Below are positions 23,393-35,352 of a stretch of DNA of 64,000 bases, in pieces. Position numbers and translations under genes: made by a program. The notes below the pieces were generated by a model. That model made no database searches. It saw only the letters and a list, made by a program, of their open reading frames with translations, and was not told the DNA's origin. This stretch comes from Rhizophagus irregularis (taxonomy: Eukaryota; Glomeromycota; Glomeromycetes; Glomerales; Glomeraceae). Positions within the stretch are counted from its first letter, which is position 1, and each line of letters opens with the position of its first letter. The stretch covers positions 372,001 to 436,000 of the forward strand of contig NC_089448.1 in NCBI RefSeq assembly GCF_026210795.1. The letters are read 5' to 3'.

Positions 23393-23813
23393 TATTTATT
23401 GATTTTTTTTTGAAAAAATAAATTTTATTGAATACACGAATCTAAACTTTAGCAAGTAAATTTGTACTATTATCGAAATATTTATCTTGTTTCTTATTAT
23501 AATAGAAAAATCAAAATCAACGTTAAAAAAATTTGAATAATTTATATTACTAGTAATTACTAATTCATTAAGAGTTTATTACAAAAAAGAATTTATTTGA
23601 TAACAAATTATAAGCTAAGAAATTTATATATGAAATCTTATTATTCTAATCTTAATGAAAAAATTCTGATCTAATATTAGGATTATAACTGAAGATCATA
23701 ATTTTATTTTATTTGTGATCTTAACTATCTTATAAGTTTCTAATAGTTTTAACGTAAAATTAAAATAACAAGAGGTAATTTGACAATCTAACCTATTTAT
23801 TATAAACTAGAAG
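23393..23813. repeat. Dispersed duplication, copy B
   Basis: This is the partner of 14773-15345, same orientation, shortened by internal deletions of about 150 bp that remove the small reading frame. It lies about 1.3 kb downstream of the second kinase gene. Between them sits a MITE. Confidence 0.6.
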
Positions 23814-24009
23814 AAAAAAATCACGAGATTTAAGTCTTAAAGTCATTAAATTTATTACTGATAATTTATAATTCATTAACGGATCAATCTATTTTCAAAG
23901 TTAAACATAGAATGAATTATTTTAAATATGTTTTTTCAAATAGTTTGATCGAAAAAATTTCACTAAAATACCTTCTATCTTCAAAGTAAAAATAAATTGT
24001 ATTTTTATA

Positions 24010-24339
24010 AGGGAAAATGTATATCTCGCCCCCCTGTTGTATGATGTTAAAATCTCGCTTTCTGTAACAAAAAAAGAAAATTTAATATACAAACTTTTTA
24101 AAAAATGTCTACTATGTGTATTTTCCCCTGCTCTGCAAGTTTACTTAAAGCATCAAAGATGGCTTTGAATGTCATTTTTGACTTATTTAACAAAATTTTT
24201 TTTTCGGGTCTTTCCCCGTTAAATCACGTGACGTATTTAATTCTGGTCAGAATTAAATGATCGGCATACAAAATATCCTTTTTTGGAATAAAGGCGAGAT
24301 TTAAACATCACATATGGGTGCGAGATCTAAATTTACCCT
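24010..24339. mobile_element. MITE with about 50-bp inverted ends
   Basis: 330 bp. The left end AGGGAAAATGTATATCTCGC matches the inverted right end AGGGTAAATTTAGATCTCGC. The homology continues through a second ATCTCGC motif on each side (GATGTTAAAATCTCGC against GATGTTTAAATCTCGC), giving inverted repeats of roughly 50 bp. Flanks carry TTTTATA on both sides (24003-24009, 24340-24346), a probable 7-bp target duplication, though in AT-rich DNA. Non-coding. A CACGTGACGT motif lies near its centre. Confidence 0.75.
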
Positions 24340-24346
24340 TTTTATA

Positions 24347-25128
24347 AAATAGTTTAGTAAATTATTTTAAATATTTTCAATTGATTTGGTCAAAAAAAAT
24401 ATTCAAAAAAGTAAAATAACATGTTTTTTTTTTATGAAAGATGGGTTGTATTTTTATTTCTAAGAAATTATGACTAAATCTAACTAATTTTTTTAAAAAA
24501 AATAAAATATACATACTGTATAACAAACTGTACTAAATCAAAGAATTTTAACAACGACTATGATTTTATCGCTATTATCACGATCGATTAAATTCGTACC
24601 AAATCTGTCTGTGGTCGATAGTCCGCCCTAAAATTTCGATCAGTACGACGCGATGTGCCCACCTCGGATACATACGGGGATAACTAGACCGATTAAATAA
24701 GCATCATAATTCTGGTAAAAAAAAAACCTTAAATACAAAGGGAAATTTGCATTGGAATCTTTCATATCAGCATACTAACACAAATAAATTTTTATATACA
24801 GTACAAAGAACGGAATCTATCATATATTTCATTTTGTTACATTTTTATAATATAAATATAATATTTTATTTAATTGAAAAAAACATTACAATTTAAAGTT
24901 CTATTTAATGCTACTCTTATCCTCAATCTAGTCTAGAAAAAAAAAATTGCTAATGCTGAAAAGCAAAGAAAAAAAAATACACCAAATTCTAAATCATAGT
25001 GCTAAAAAAAACTAAGCATTAAATAGAATTTAAATTATAATGCGAAAAATAATACTATTAAAAAATAGCTAAATAATGTAAATAATACGTATAATTATCC
25101 TATACTGATTTTTTTCATCCGTTATCAC
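24347..25128. other. AT-rich intergenic
   Basis: No gene is supported. A GC-richer island at 24580-24680 (CTGTCTGTGGTCGATAGTC, GTACGACGCGATGTGCCC) has no recognisable ends or frame. Confidence 0.5.
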
Positions 25129-28100
25129 TTACAATTTACCATCTTTGTTATTATTCAATTGAGAAATATCAATCTGTAAAGATTCTATTTAACAAAACAA
25201 ATTTATTAATATTTATAAATCTCAATATATTCTATAAATATTTAATTGTTACCTGAACATTCCATGCTTATTATGTCATCATTTTGTTCGTAAACAGAAT
25301 TTTTTTGTTCAGAAAGATTATTATCACTAATGTTCAATCGAGAAACATCATTTCGTTGAGATAATGATACTATTTATAATAAATAATATTTTATTAGCAT
25401 TCTTTTATAATTATTTTAAATATTTTTTATTAAACAATACCTGCAGTTTCAATGCTAATTATATTATCATTTTGTTTATAATAATCATCAGAATTTTTTG
25501 GTTCAGGAAGATTATTAAAATTAAGTAATCTACTTGTATAAGTATCTTCCGAGTGTGTTTTATATGATAATCCTGAACAAGTTGCAAGTTTAATATTATT
25601 TGATGAATTATTGTTTACTACATCTGCTTCTTTAATTTGTGCTTGTAATTCTATCGTTTGTTTGTTAGTTGATTTATATTGCCATATGTATAAAATATCT
25701 CTAATTTCTTCCGCTTTTGGTCTATTTGATGGATTTGCATCCAAGCATCTTTTAATTAAATGCACAATTAATTGAGGTACTTTAATATTAAACCTTGGTC
25801 TAATTCCATTACAAATTTTTATTGCTAAACATTCATCATGTCTCATATCATGATATGGAGGTAATCCAGAAATTACTTCATACATAATTATACCAAAACT
25901 ATAGATATCTGCAGCTTTTGTATAAATTTTTCCCTGTAAAATTTCAGGAGCTATATAAGTCAAAACACCATATACGTTATTTTTTTGCATATCACAATTT
26001 GCAGGTTTACACAATCCCATATCAGTTATAGCAGTTTTATATTGAAACTTTAATATATTGCCAATATGCAAGTCTCGATGAATCAAATCATTTTCATGAA
26101 TAAATTCAAGTTCAGTTATAATTTCATTTAAGCAAATAATTTTACTTTTCCAATTTAATTTATTGAAATTTTTGTCTAAATATTTTCGTAAACTTCCATC
26201 ATCTGCATATTCCAAAACCATTACATAATTATTTGTTTCTGGATCTTGAGTTATCCCATAAAATTTGACACTTCCATGATCAAATTCTACTTCATGATGA
26301 AATATCAACTAGTACATATAAAAAGCATGAAAAATGATATTAGAAAATTAAAATTATTAAAAATTTTATTAAGTAATAAGTATTCATACCTCATTCATAA
26401 AGTCTAATGTAATATTTTTTGAATCATTTAAATTTTTCAGAGCTACAAACATATTTTTATCTTGTCTTTCCCAGTTATTATTATATTTATCCCATTTATG
26501 AATATACCCATCAATCCAGTTTGCTTTATATATTTTGCTAAATCCACCTTTTGCAATATATTTAATATTGTAAAATCTATCATAAGGTATCCATTCTAAT
26601 GCACTTGTAGTATATTTATGGGCTGATAGCTGTGTATCTTGAATAAATCTATCGATATCATTATTACTGCTAGTCCAATTTTTAAAATCTTGTTGATAAT
26701 GTGTTACATTACATTCATAATTACATTTTTTACAAGTATTATTCAAAATCATCATATAATTCTTTGTTTGTGGTTCCTGAGTTATTCCATAAATTTTATG
26801 TATTGTAGTCTACAAATATAGTACATTAGTGAAATCAAATTACTTAAAACTTTACAAATAATAAATTTATTATACCTTACTATTCTCAAATTCTGATACA
26901 ATAGTTTCTATAATGTTAAAACATTTCAGAATCACATATATATTTTGATCTTTTCTTTCCCAACTTTGATTTTTATAATCCCAATCATATACATATCCAT
27001 CAATCCAATTTGTTATATACACTCCAATTTTTTCAATATACTTAATATCATTAAATCTATTATATGGAATCCATTCCAATGCCCCTTTTGTGCTATAATG
27101 AGCTGAAAGCTGAGTTCCTTGAATAAATTTATCAATATCATCATTACCACTGGTCCAACTTTCGAAATTTTGTTGAAAGTATATTGCATTACATATATAA
27201 TTACATTTTTTGCATTCATCACTCAAAATAATCATATAATTTTTTGTTTGAGAGTCCTGAGTTATACCATAAATTCTATTAACCTACAAATATAATACAT
27301 AGCAAACATGAAAAATTATAAATTTTCAAAATTTAATTAAAATAATAAATTTATTATAGTACCTTATTAGTCAATTCTAACTCAATATTTTTTGGATTAT
27401 TTGAACTTTTCAAATCTACTAAATCTACTGACATATTTTCACCATTTCTCTTCCAATTTTGATTTTTATGATCCCATTCACAAATATATCCATCAATCCA
27501 ATTTGCTCTATACACTTTTTTTTCTGCAATATATTTAATATCATGAAATTTATCATAAGGTATCCATTCTAATGCTTCCTTTATGCTAAAATGAGTCAAT
27601 AGCTGAGTGTCTTGAATAAATTTATCAATATCATCATTACCACTTGTCCAACTTTCAAAGTTTTGTTGAAAGTGTATTGCATTACATACATAATTACACC
27701 TTTTACATTTATTAATTAGAACCATTATATAATTTTTTGTTTTTGGATCTTGAGTTATTCCATAAAGTCTATTAATCTACAATTATATAATACATAGTAA
27801 AAATTAAAAATTTTAAAAATTTAATTAAAAATAGTAAATTTATTTTACCTCATTAGTACTTTCTAAATTAATATTTTTTGGATTATTTAAACTTTTCAAA
27901 ACTACCAATATGTTTCTATCATGTCTTTTCCAATTTTCACTTCTACTATTCCAATAAATAATACATCCATCAATCCAATTTGCTCTATACACTTTTTTTT
28001 CTTCAATATATTTAATATCATGAAATTTATCATAAGGTATCCATTCTAATGCTCCTTGTGTGCTATAATGAGCCATTAGCTGAGTGTCTTGAATAAATTT

Positions 28101-31100
28101 ATCAATATCATCACTACCACTAGTCCAACTTTTAAAATTTCGTTGAAAGTGTATTGCATAACATACACGGTTACATTCTTTACATTTATTATTCAATACC
28201 ATCATATAATCTTTTGTTTGTGGATTTTGAGTCACTCCATAAACTATATAATCTATTTTAAGCTATAAAATATAACATGTTAGCAAAAATAGCAAAATTA
28301 AAACTTCAAAATTTCAATAATACCTTATCCATAAATTCCAATGTAGCATTTTTTGGGTCATTTAAATATTTCAAATCTATCAACATGTTTTGGTTGAACC
28401 TTTTCCAATTTTGAATTTTATTATCCCATTCATAAATATATCCATCAATCCAATTTGCTCTATATACTCCAATTTTTTCAATATATTTAATATCATGAAA
28501 TCTATCATAAGGTATCCATTCTAATGCTTCTTTTGTGCTATAATGAGCCAATAGCTGAGTGTCTTGAATAAATTTATCAATAACATCATTTCCACTAGTC
28601 CAACTTTTAAAATTTTGTTGAAAATATTTTGCACCACATAAATAATTACATTCTTTACATTTACCAATCAGAACCATCATATAATTTTTTGTTTTTGGAT
28701 CTTGAGTTATTCCATAAAGTCTATTAACCTACAAATATAATACAATATAAAAATTAAAAATTTAAAAATTTAATTAAAAATAATGAATTTATTATTATAG
28801 TACCTTATTAGTTAATTCTAATTTAATATTTTTTGGATTATTTGTACTTTCCAAATCTACCAAATCTACTGACATATTTTCACCATTTCTCTTCCAATTT
28901 TGATTTTCATTATCCCATTCATATATATATCCATCAATCCAATTTGCTCTATAAACTTTTTTTTTTTCAATATATTTGATGTTACAAAATCTATCATAAA
29001 ATATCCATTCTAATACATTTGAAGTATATTTATGGGCTGATAGTTGAGTATCTTGAATAAATTTATCAATATCATCATTACCACTAGTCCAACTATCAAA
29101 ATTTTGTTGAAAGTGTATTGCATTACATATATAATTACATATTTCACATTTATCACCCAAAACCGTCATATAATTTTTTGTTTGAGGGTCCTGAGTTATA
29201 CCATAAATTCTGTTAACCTACAAATATAATACACAGCAAAAATGAAAAATTATAAATTTTCAAAATTTAATTAAAAATAATAAATTTATTATAATACCTT
29301 ATTAGTTATTTCTAATTTAATATTTTTTGAACTTTTCAAGTCTACCAAACCTACTGACATATTTTCGTCATTTCTTCTCCAATTTTGATTTTCATTATCC
29401 CAATCATATATATATCCATCAATCCAATTTGCTCTATACACTGTTTTTTTCACAGTATATTTAATATTATGAAATCTATCATAAGGTATCCATTCTAATA
29501 CTCCTTTTATGTTATTATAATGGGATAATAGCTGAGTATCTTGAATAATATTATCAATTTCATCATTACCACTAGTCCAACTTTCAAAGTTTTGTTGAAA
29601 GTGAATTGAACTACATACATGATTACATAATTTACATTTATCACTTAAAACCATCATCATCATATAATTTTTTGTTTGTGGATCTTGAGTTATTCCATAA
29701 AGCCTATTAATCTACGAGTATAAGTCATTATTAGCAAAAATTAGACTTTTCATAATTCTAAATAAATAACATATTTTACCTTATTCTTAAATTCTAATTT
29801 AATATCTTTTGGATTAATTAAACTTTTCAAAACTACCAACATGTTTTTATCATATCTTTTCCAATTTTTATTTCTACTATCCCATTTATAGATATATCCA
29901 TCAATCCAATTTGCTCTATACACTTTTTTTTCTGCAATATATATAATATTACGAAATCTGTCATAAGGTATCCATTCTAATACTTCTTTTATGTCACTAT
30001 AATGAGATGATAGCTGAGTATCTTGAATAAATTTATCAATATTATCATTACCACTGGTCCAACGTTCAAAGTTTTGTTGAAAGTATATTGCATTACATAC
30101 AAACTTACAATTTTTACATATATCACTCAGAACCATCATATAATTTTTTGTTTTTGGATCTTGAGTTATTCCATAAAATCTATTAACCTACAAATATAAT
30201 AATACACAGTAAAATTAAAAATTTTAAAAATTTAATTAAAAAATAATAAATTTATTATACCTCATCAGTAAATCCTAATTTGATACTTTTTGGATTATTT
30301 AAACTTTTCAGATCTACTGACATATTTTTACCATATCTTAGCCAATTTTGATTTTCATAATCCCATTTATAGATATATCCATCAATCCAATTTGCTCCAT
30401 ACATTTTTTTTTTCTTAATATATTTAATATCATGAAATTTATCATAAGGTATCCATTCTAATACTCCTTTTATATCAATATAATGGGATGATAGCAGAGT
30501 ATCATGAGATAATAGCTGAGTATCTTGAATAATATTATCAATTTCATCATTACCACTAGTCCAACTTTCAAAGTTTTGTTGAAAGTGAATTGAACTACAT
30601 ACATGATTACATAATTTACAATTGTCACTCAAAACCATCATATAATTTTTTGTTTGAGGATCTTGTGTTATACCATAAATTCTGTTAACCTACAAATATA
30701 ATACACAGCAAAAATGAAAAATTATAAATTTTCAAAATTTAATTAAAAATAATAAATTTATTATAGTACCTTGTTAGTTAATTCTAATTTAATATTTTTT
30801 GGATTATTTGAACTTTTTAAGTCTACTAAACCTACTGACATATTTTCGCCATTTTTTCTCCAATTTTGATTTTCATTATCCCATTCGTAAATATATCCAT
30901 CAATCCAATTTGCTCTATACACTTTTTTTTCCTCAATATATTTAATATCACGAAATCTATCATAAGGTATCCATTCCAATGCCCCTTTTGTGTTATAATG
31001 AGCCGATAGCTGAGTACCTTGAATGAATTTATCAATATATTCATTACCACTTGTCCAATTTTTGAAATTTTGTTGAAAATATATTGCATTACATTTAAAT

Positions 31101-31153
31101 TTGCATTTTTTGCATTTCTTATCAAGTTTTAGTTTTTTAATTAATGTGTCCAT
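25129..31153 (-). CDS. Kinase with ten serial N-lobe repeats and one C-lobe
   Basis: Thirteen exons (minus): 31153-30770, 30689-30261, 30187-29780, 29711-29298, 29217-28804, 28728-28324, 28262-27849, 27776-27363, 27283-26876, 26809-26390, 26308-25441, 25369-25253 and 25184-25129. They join into 1,716 stop-free codons. Exons 1-10 each encode one kinase N-lobe unit: strands 4-5 of the previous lobe (YGITQDP, NYMMVL; absent in exon 1), a CKKC motif, F-NWTSGNDDIDKFIQ-TQL, ALEWIPYDRF-IKYI and ANWIDGYIYEWD. In units 1-9 the loop is shortened (IAEKKVYRANW, IEKIGVYRANW). Unit 10 keeps KGGFSKIYKANW and VALK, and its exon ends FMNE. Exon 11 is the C-lobe with HRDLHIGN, DMG and YIAPE; exons 12-13 are an acidic Asn/Ser tail. 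It is presumably one active kinase behind nine pseudo-N-lobes; whether all units stay in the mRNA is unknown. The start at 31153 is the first ATG of the first unit. Confidence 0.8.
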
Positions 31154-31333
31154 AAGACTTTTATAAATTAATAAAACAGATTTAAAATAATAAAAGATGA
31201 AAAGTTGTTATATACTGTGGGTAAAAAATATTTTGGCAAACAAATTATATAATAATCACAGGTAAATATTATGGATTTTCATACATGCAGGAGTGATGCA
31301 ATGCATTAATCTATGACATGACATTTGCCTGTT

Positions 31334-31515
31334 TATGCTTGATGTTCATCTGTAGTTCTGTACGTGCTTGATATTTTTATCTGTTCATGTTTGATATTTA
31401 TCTATCACGTGCTTGACATTTTTATCCGTCCGTGCTTGATGTTTTTATCCATCTGTGCTTGATATTTTGTCCGTCTGTGCTTGATGTTTTTGTCTAACAC
31501 TGTGTTTGATTGTGT
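31334..31515. repeat. About 27-bp degenerate tandem repeat
   Basis: About eight copies of a unit like CGTGCTTGATGTTTTTATC with 22-29 bp spacing, just upstream of the serial N-lobe kinase gene. It could lie in its promoter region; no evidence of function. Confidence 0.75.
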
Positions 31516-31629
31516 CCAACTATACTCGATAATTTTATCTTTGTCAAAAATTAGTTTGTCAGCACAGGGTTGATATTTTGTAATTTGTAGATCACATTTT
31601 TTAAGTTTAGCGTAGTTTAAAAAAATTTT

Positions 31630-32640
31630 TTTTTTATTGGCTTTTTTTTATAAACAATTTTTGTAGAGAATTTTTATTTTTAATATAGGCAAAGGCTTTT
31701 TTTGATAGAATTCTTTGGGAATTTTTTTAATAAAAAGATTTTTTTGATAAAAAATTTCGTTAGATATTTTTTTCATTGATAGGGACATTTCTGAGTTTTT
31801 TTTTTTGATGGATAATTTCGTTAAAAAATTTATTTGATAGAAATTCATTGGAGAATTTTTTTTTTAATAAGATTTTTTTTTTTGACATACTGTATGCCTA
31901 ATTTTGTCAGAAATTTTTTTAACAAGTGAGATTTTTTTTGATAGAGAATTTCGTTAAGAATTTTTTTTTTTAATAAGAGGGAATTTTCCTTGATAAAGAA
32001 TTTCTTTTGGGAATTTTTTTTTAATAGGTGAAAGTATTTTTTGACGGAGAATTTATTAGAGAATTTTTTTTTAATAGGTGGATTGTTTTGATAGAGAATT
32101 TCATTAAAGAGTTTTTCTTTAATAGGAAAATAAATAATTTCGCTGAGAATTTTTTTTTTTGATAGAATTTTTTTTTTAATTGGTAAAATATTTTTTTTTG
32201 ATGGATCATTTCGTTAGTAAATTTTTTTTAACAGGGGAGAATTTTTTTTTGATAGGGAATTTCGGTAAAGATTTTTTTTTTTAGTAGGAGGGGAGTTTTT
32301 TTTGATATAAGAAATTCTTTTGAGAATTTTTTTTAATAAGAACCTTTGAATTTTTTTTTAATAGGGAAAATGTGTTTTTTGACGGGAGATTTTCGTTAGA
32401 AATTTTCTTTAATAGGGGATAATTTTTTTGATTGAGAATGTTATTAGAGAATTGTTTGTTGAAATTTTTTTTTATTTTTTTTGATGGAGAATTTTGTTTA
32501 GAAATCTTAATAGAAAATTTTATTGAAAATAGTTTTTTTTTAATAAGGGTATCGAGAATTTTGGCTTGAAATTTTTTTTTTAATAAAGAATTTCATTAGA
32601 GATCTTTTTTTTATTGAAAATTTATTTATTAAATTTATAA
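31630..32640. repeat. T-rich minisatellite, about 1 kb
   Basis: Dozens of imperfect units built on GAGAATTTTTTTTTAATAGG and TTTTTGATAGAGAATTTCGT, with spacing of about 40-60 bp. The strand is strongly asymmetric: T and G dominate on plus and C is nearly absent. The region 32641-33190 continues as T-rich AT sequence without the periodicity. Short ORFs called here are artefacts of the bias. Confidence 0.8.
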
Positions 32641-33679
32641 ATTTTTATGGTTCGCTAGTAGTATATAAAAATTTGCTTAATTTACTATACTATTTAGGAT
32701 TCTAACATAGTTTTTCTTAAATTTATCTTAACCTTATTAATGTAATTTAATATTTTTTTAATTTTATTCTAGGTATATGATTCAGTTTTTTTTTTAATTT
32801 TTATTTTATTTCATAGTACTGTATTTTTTTTGTTTAATTAATATAATTAATATTCTTTTTGATCTATATTAGCATACTTTTTAATTTTATCAATTTTATC
32901 TTTATAATTATTTTCTTAAATTTATTATTAATTTTTAGTTTTGGTATTTCTTTTAATTTCATTTTTTTTTGTTTTATTTGTTTTATTTAATAATTTTAGA
33001 TTTATAAAATTTATTTTTATGGTATTTTTTAAAAAAATTACTTTATTAAACAATTTTCTTTAGTTTGGTATTTTTGATTCCATTTTTAACTTAATTTTTA
33101 GCATTTTTTTTTTAATTTAATATTTTCTTAATTTCATGAAAATTTTTTACAATTTTTTTATTATATAATCATATAATATTCATATAAGTGAATTGCTGGG
33201 CGAGGGTCTTCGATCACGTGACAGATTTAATATTTTTGATTGGCCAAATTGGCCACATGATCGTGTCATAGGTTCGTTTCGTTCTTTCGGTCTCCAGGTA
33301 TATTTCTTTTTCTCTTTTTTTCTTTTATTTTTATTTCTCTTGCACTTTGTTTTTCACTAACTTATTTCATTATTTTTAGGTCCTTTAGTCCTTCCAGTTC
33401 TGCAATTAAGGTTCAGTTGTTTTTCACTTTACGTTTCGTTTCTTACTCATTTTTTTATTTTTTATTTATTTTGTTTCTGTTTCATATTTTGTTTTTCACT
33501 AATTTTATTTCATTTTTTTTTAGATATTTTAGTTCTTTCAGTTCTACAATTAATAAAGGCATGTTTTTTTATTTTTTATTTATTTTTTACTTATTTCGTT
33601 TCTATCTTATATTTCGTTTCATACTAACTTCATTTTTTTTTTACTTTATGGTTTTATTTTTTACTTGGCTTCCTATCAT

Positions 33680-34100
33680 GATCATTTTTTTATTTTTTGT
33701 CTCTCATCATTTTTCTCATTACTTCTCATCATTCCATCCTTTCGTCTCCATCATTTTCTATTACATCGTTTTTTTTTTCCATTATCTCTTTTTCTCTCCT
33801 GTTTACTTCCCATTATCTTTTTGTCTCTCGTTACTCCTTTTCGTCTCCCATCACTCCTCTTCATCTTCCCATCACTTCTTTTTGTCTCTCATCACTTCTC
33901 TTCGTCTCTAACCACTCCTCTTCGTCTCCCATCACTTATTTTCGTCTCCCATCACTCCTTTTCGTCTCCCATCACTTCTCTTCGTCTCCCATCACTTCTG
34001 TCGTCTCCCATCACTCATTTTCATCTCTCATCATATCCTATTTCTCCTTTTTGTTTCCTATCACTTCTCATTACTCTTTTTTACACCCTTTCATCTTCTA
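33680..34100. repeat. 20-bp polypyrimidine tandem repeat
   Basis: The unit CGTCTCCCATCACTTCTCTT recurs at 20-bp spacing, best preserved at 33840-34025, with degenerate units on both sides. The plus strand is almost purely C/T with few A. The region is open in several frames at once (ORFs of 164-178 aa), but a 20-bp period rotates the frame every unit, so none looks maintained as protein. At 33297-33380 a GGTATATTT...TTTTTAGG pair could be an intron of a transcript leading into the repeat; unproven. Confidence 0.8.
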
Positions 34101-34856
34101 TTACTTTCCACTACTCCATTGTTATTTCATTTTTTTTATTAGCATCTTTCTCCTTGATCATTGTAATTTACTTATCTTTTTTATTTGTATCAATTCAATA
34201 AAATAAATATGGTTATTTTTTTCTTTAAAATCGTAAATGTGTGACTTAAATTTTAATATTTGCAAATAAAATTTCATTAAGTAAGAATTTTTTTTAAAAA
34301 TGTCTTTTGCAATAAAATTTAAGTTTAACCGATCAAGAGTTTACATCATATGACGTATTTGAAAAAAAAAAAACCCCAGCCCAGGTGACGTTTAGCAATC
34401 CCCAGTTTTTATTTATTACTTAAAATAGTAGATTTTCAAAAAATGTTTTTATTTAATATTACTAATGAAAAAAAGTGAAAACACTTCAAACAAATTTCTG
34501 CTATATACTTTTTTTTAAAGTTAAAAACCTTTTAATTTATGTTATATATGAATATTATATGATTATATAAAAAAAAATGCTAAAAATTAAAGTTAAAAAT
34601 GGAATTAAAAAATACCAAACTAAAGAAAATTTTAGATTATTAATATAAAACAAATAAAACAAAACAAAAAAAAAAATGGAATTAAAAGAAATACCAAGAC
34701 TAAAAACTAATAATAAATTTAAGCGATAAAATTCAAAAGCCCGTGTAATGTGTCTGGCTTTAATTTTAATAAATTTGTTGATCGTACTAACCATGAAATT
34801 CAATATATGGTTAGTTTGATGGCCAAATATAGCTTAAACTTTCCAGCATTTTTTAT

Positions 34857-34942
34857 ATTAAGCTTGAAGCTTGAAGCTTGAAGCATATACTTAAGTGTAA
34901 GCTTAAGCATAAGCTTCAAGCTTTAAGCTTCAAGTATTGGAT
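34857..34942. repeat. AAGCTT-rich hairpin
   Basis: Tandem AAGCTTG words (GCTTGAAGCTTGAAGC) face an inverted series (GCTTCAAGCTTTAAGCTTCAAG) across CATATACTTAAGTGTAAG. The two arms can pair over roughly 30 nt. No gene is attached. It may be the collapsed remnant of a transposon end or a replication-slippage product. The remainder of 34100-35352 is A/T-rich low complexity. Confidence 0.6.
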
Positions 34943-35352
34943 CCGCAATTAGCTTCTCTACGGATAGCAGGTTAATATGTATTTTTTTTTTAAAAAAAGA
35001 AGAAAATTAAAAAAAAAAGACATATTCTTTTCAAATTATTTATTAATAATTTATTTACTATGATAAAAAAAAAGTACTATGAAAGCTATTGAAAAAAAAA
35101 TTTATTACCATAAGATAATATCACAAATAAATAAAATAAATTATTTTTTTCTTTTTTTTTAATTAAAAAAAAAATATTCTTTTACCATTATCAGTTAAAT
35201 AAAAAAAACATGGAAGATTTCAAATGTCAATCATTATGTACCATTTAAAGTTAAAAAATTCAGGATGTAAAAAAAAAACTTCTTCCTCAATTTCTTAAAA
35301 ACATAATAATTCCGCAGTAAAAAATAAATTTTTTACTCTCGTTTTTATTAAT

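Noticed and set aside
30832-31125. 97-aa ORF and similar out-of-frame ORFs inside N-lobe exons
   Set aside because: Alternative-frame readings of the repeat exons; the main frame carries the conserved motifs.
25129-31153. Reading the N-lobe array as ten separate small genes
   Set aside because: Each exon has a good acceptor before YGITQDP and a good donor after its last Lys/Glu codon, all phase 0, and units 2-10 begin mid-kinase without a proper start.
33417-34206. Three overlapping ORFs of 164-178 aa
   Set aside because: They arise from a 20-bp polypyrimidine repeat that cannot contain stops; the period is not a multiple of three and the proteins are Ser/Phe/Leu low complexity.
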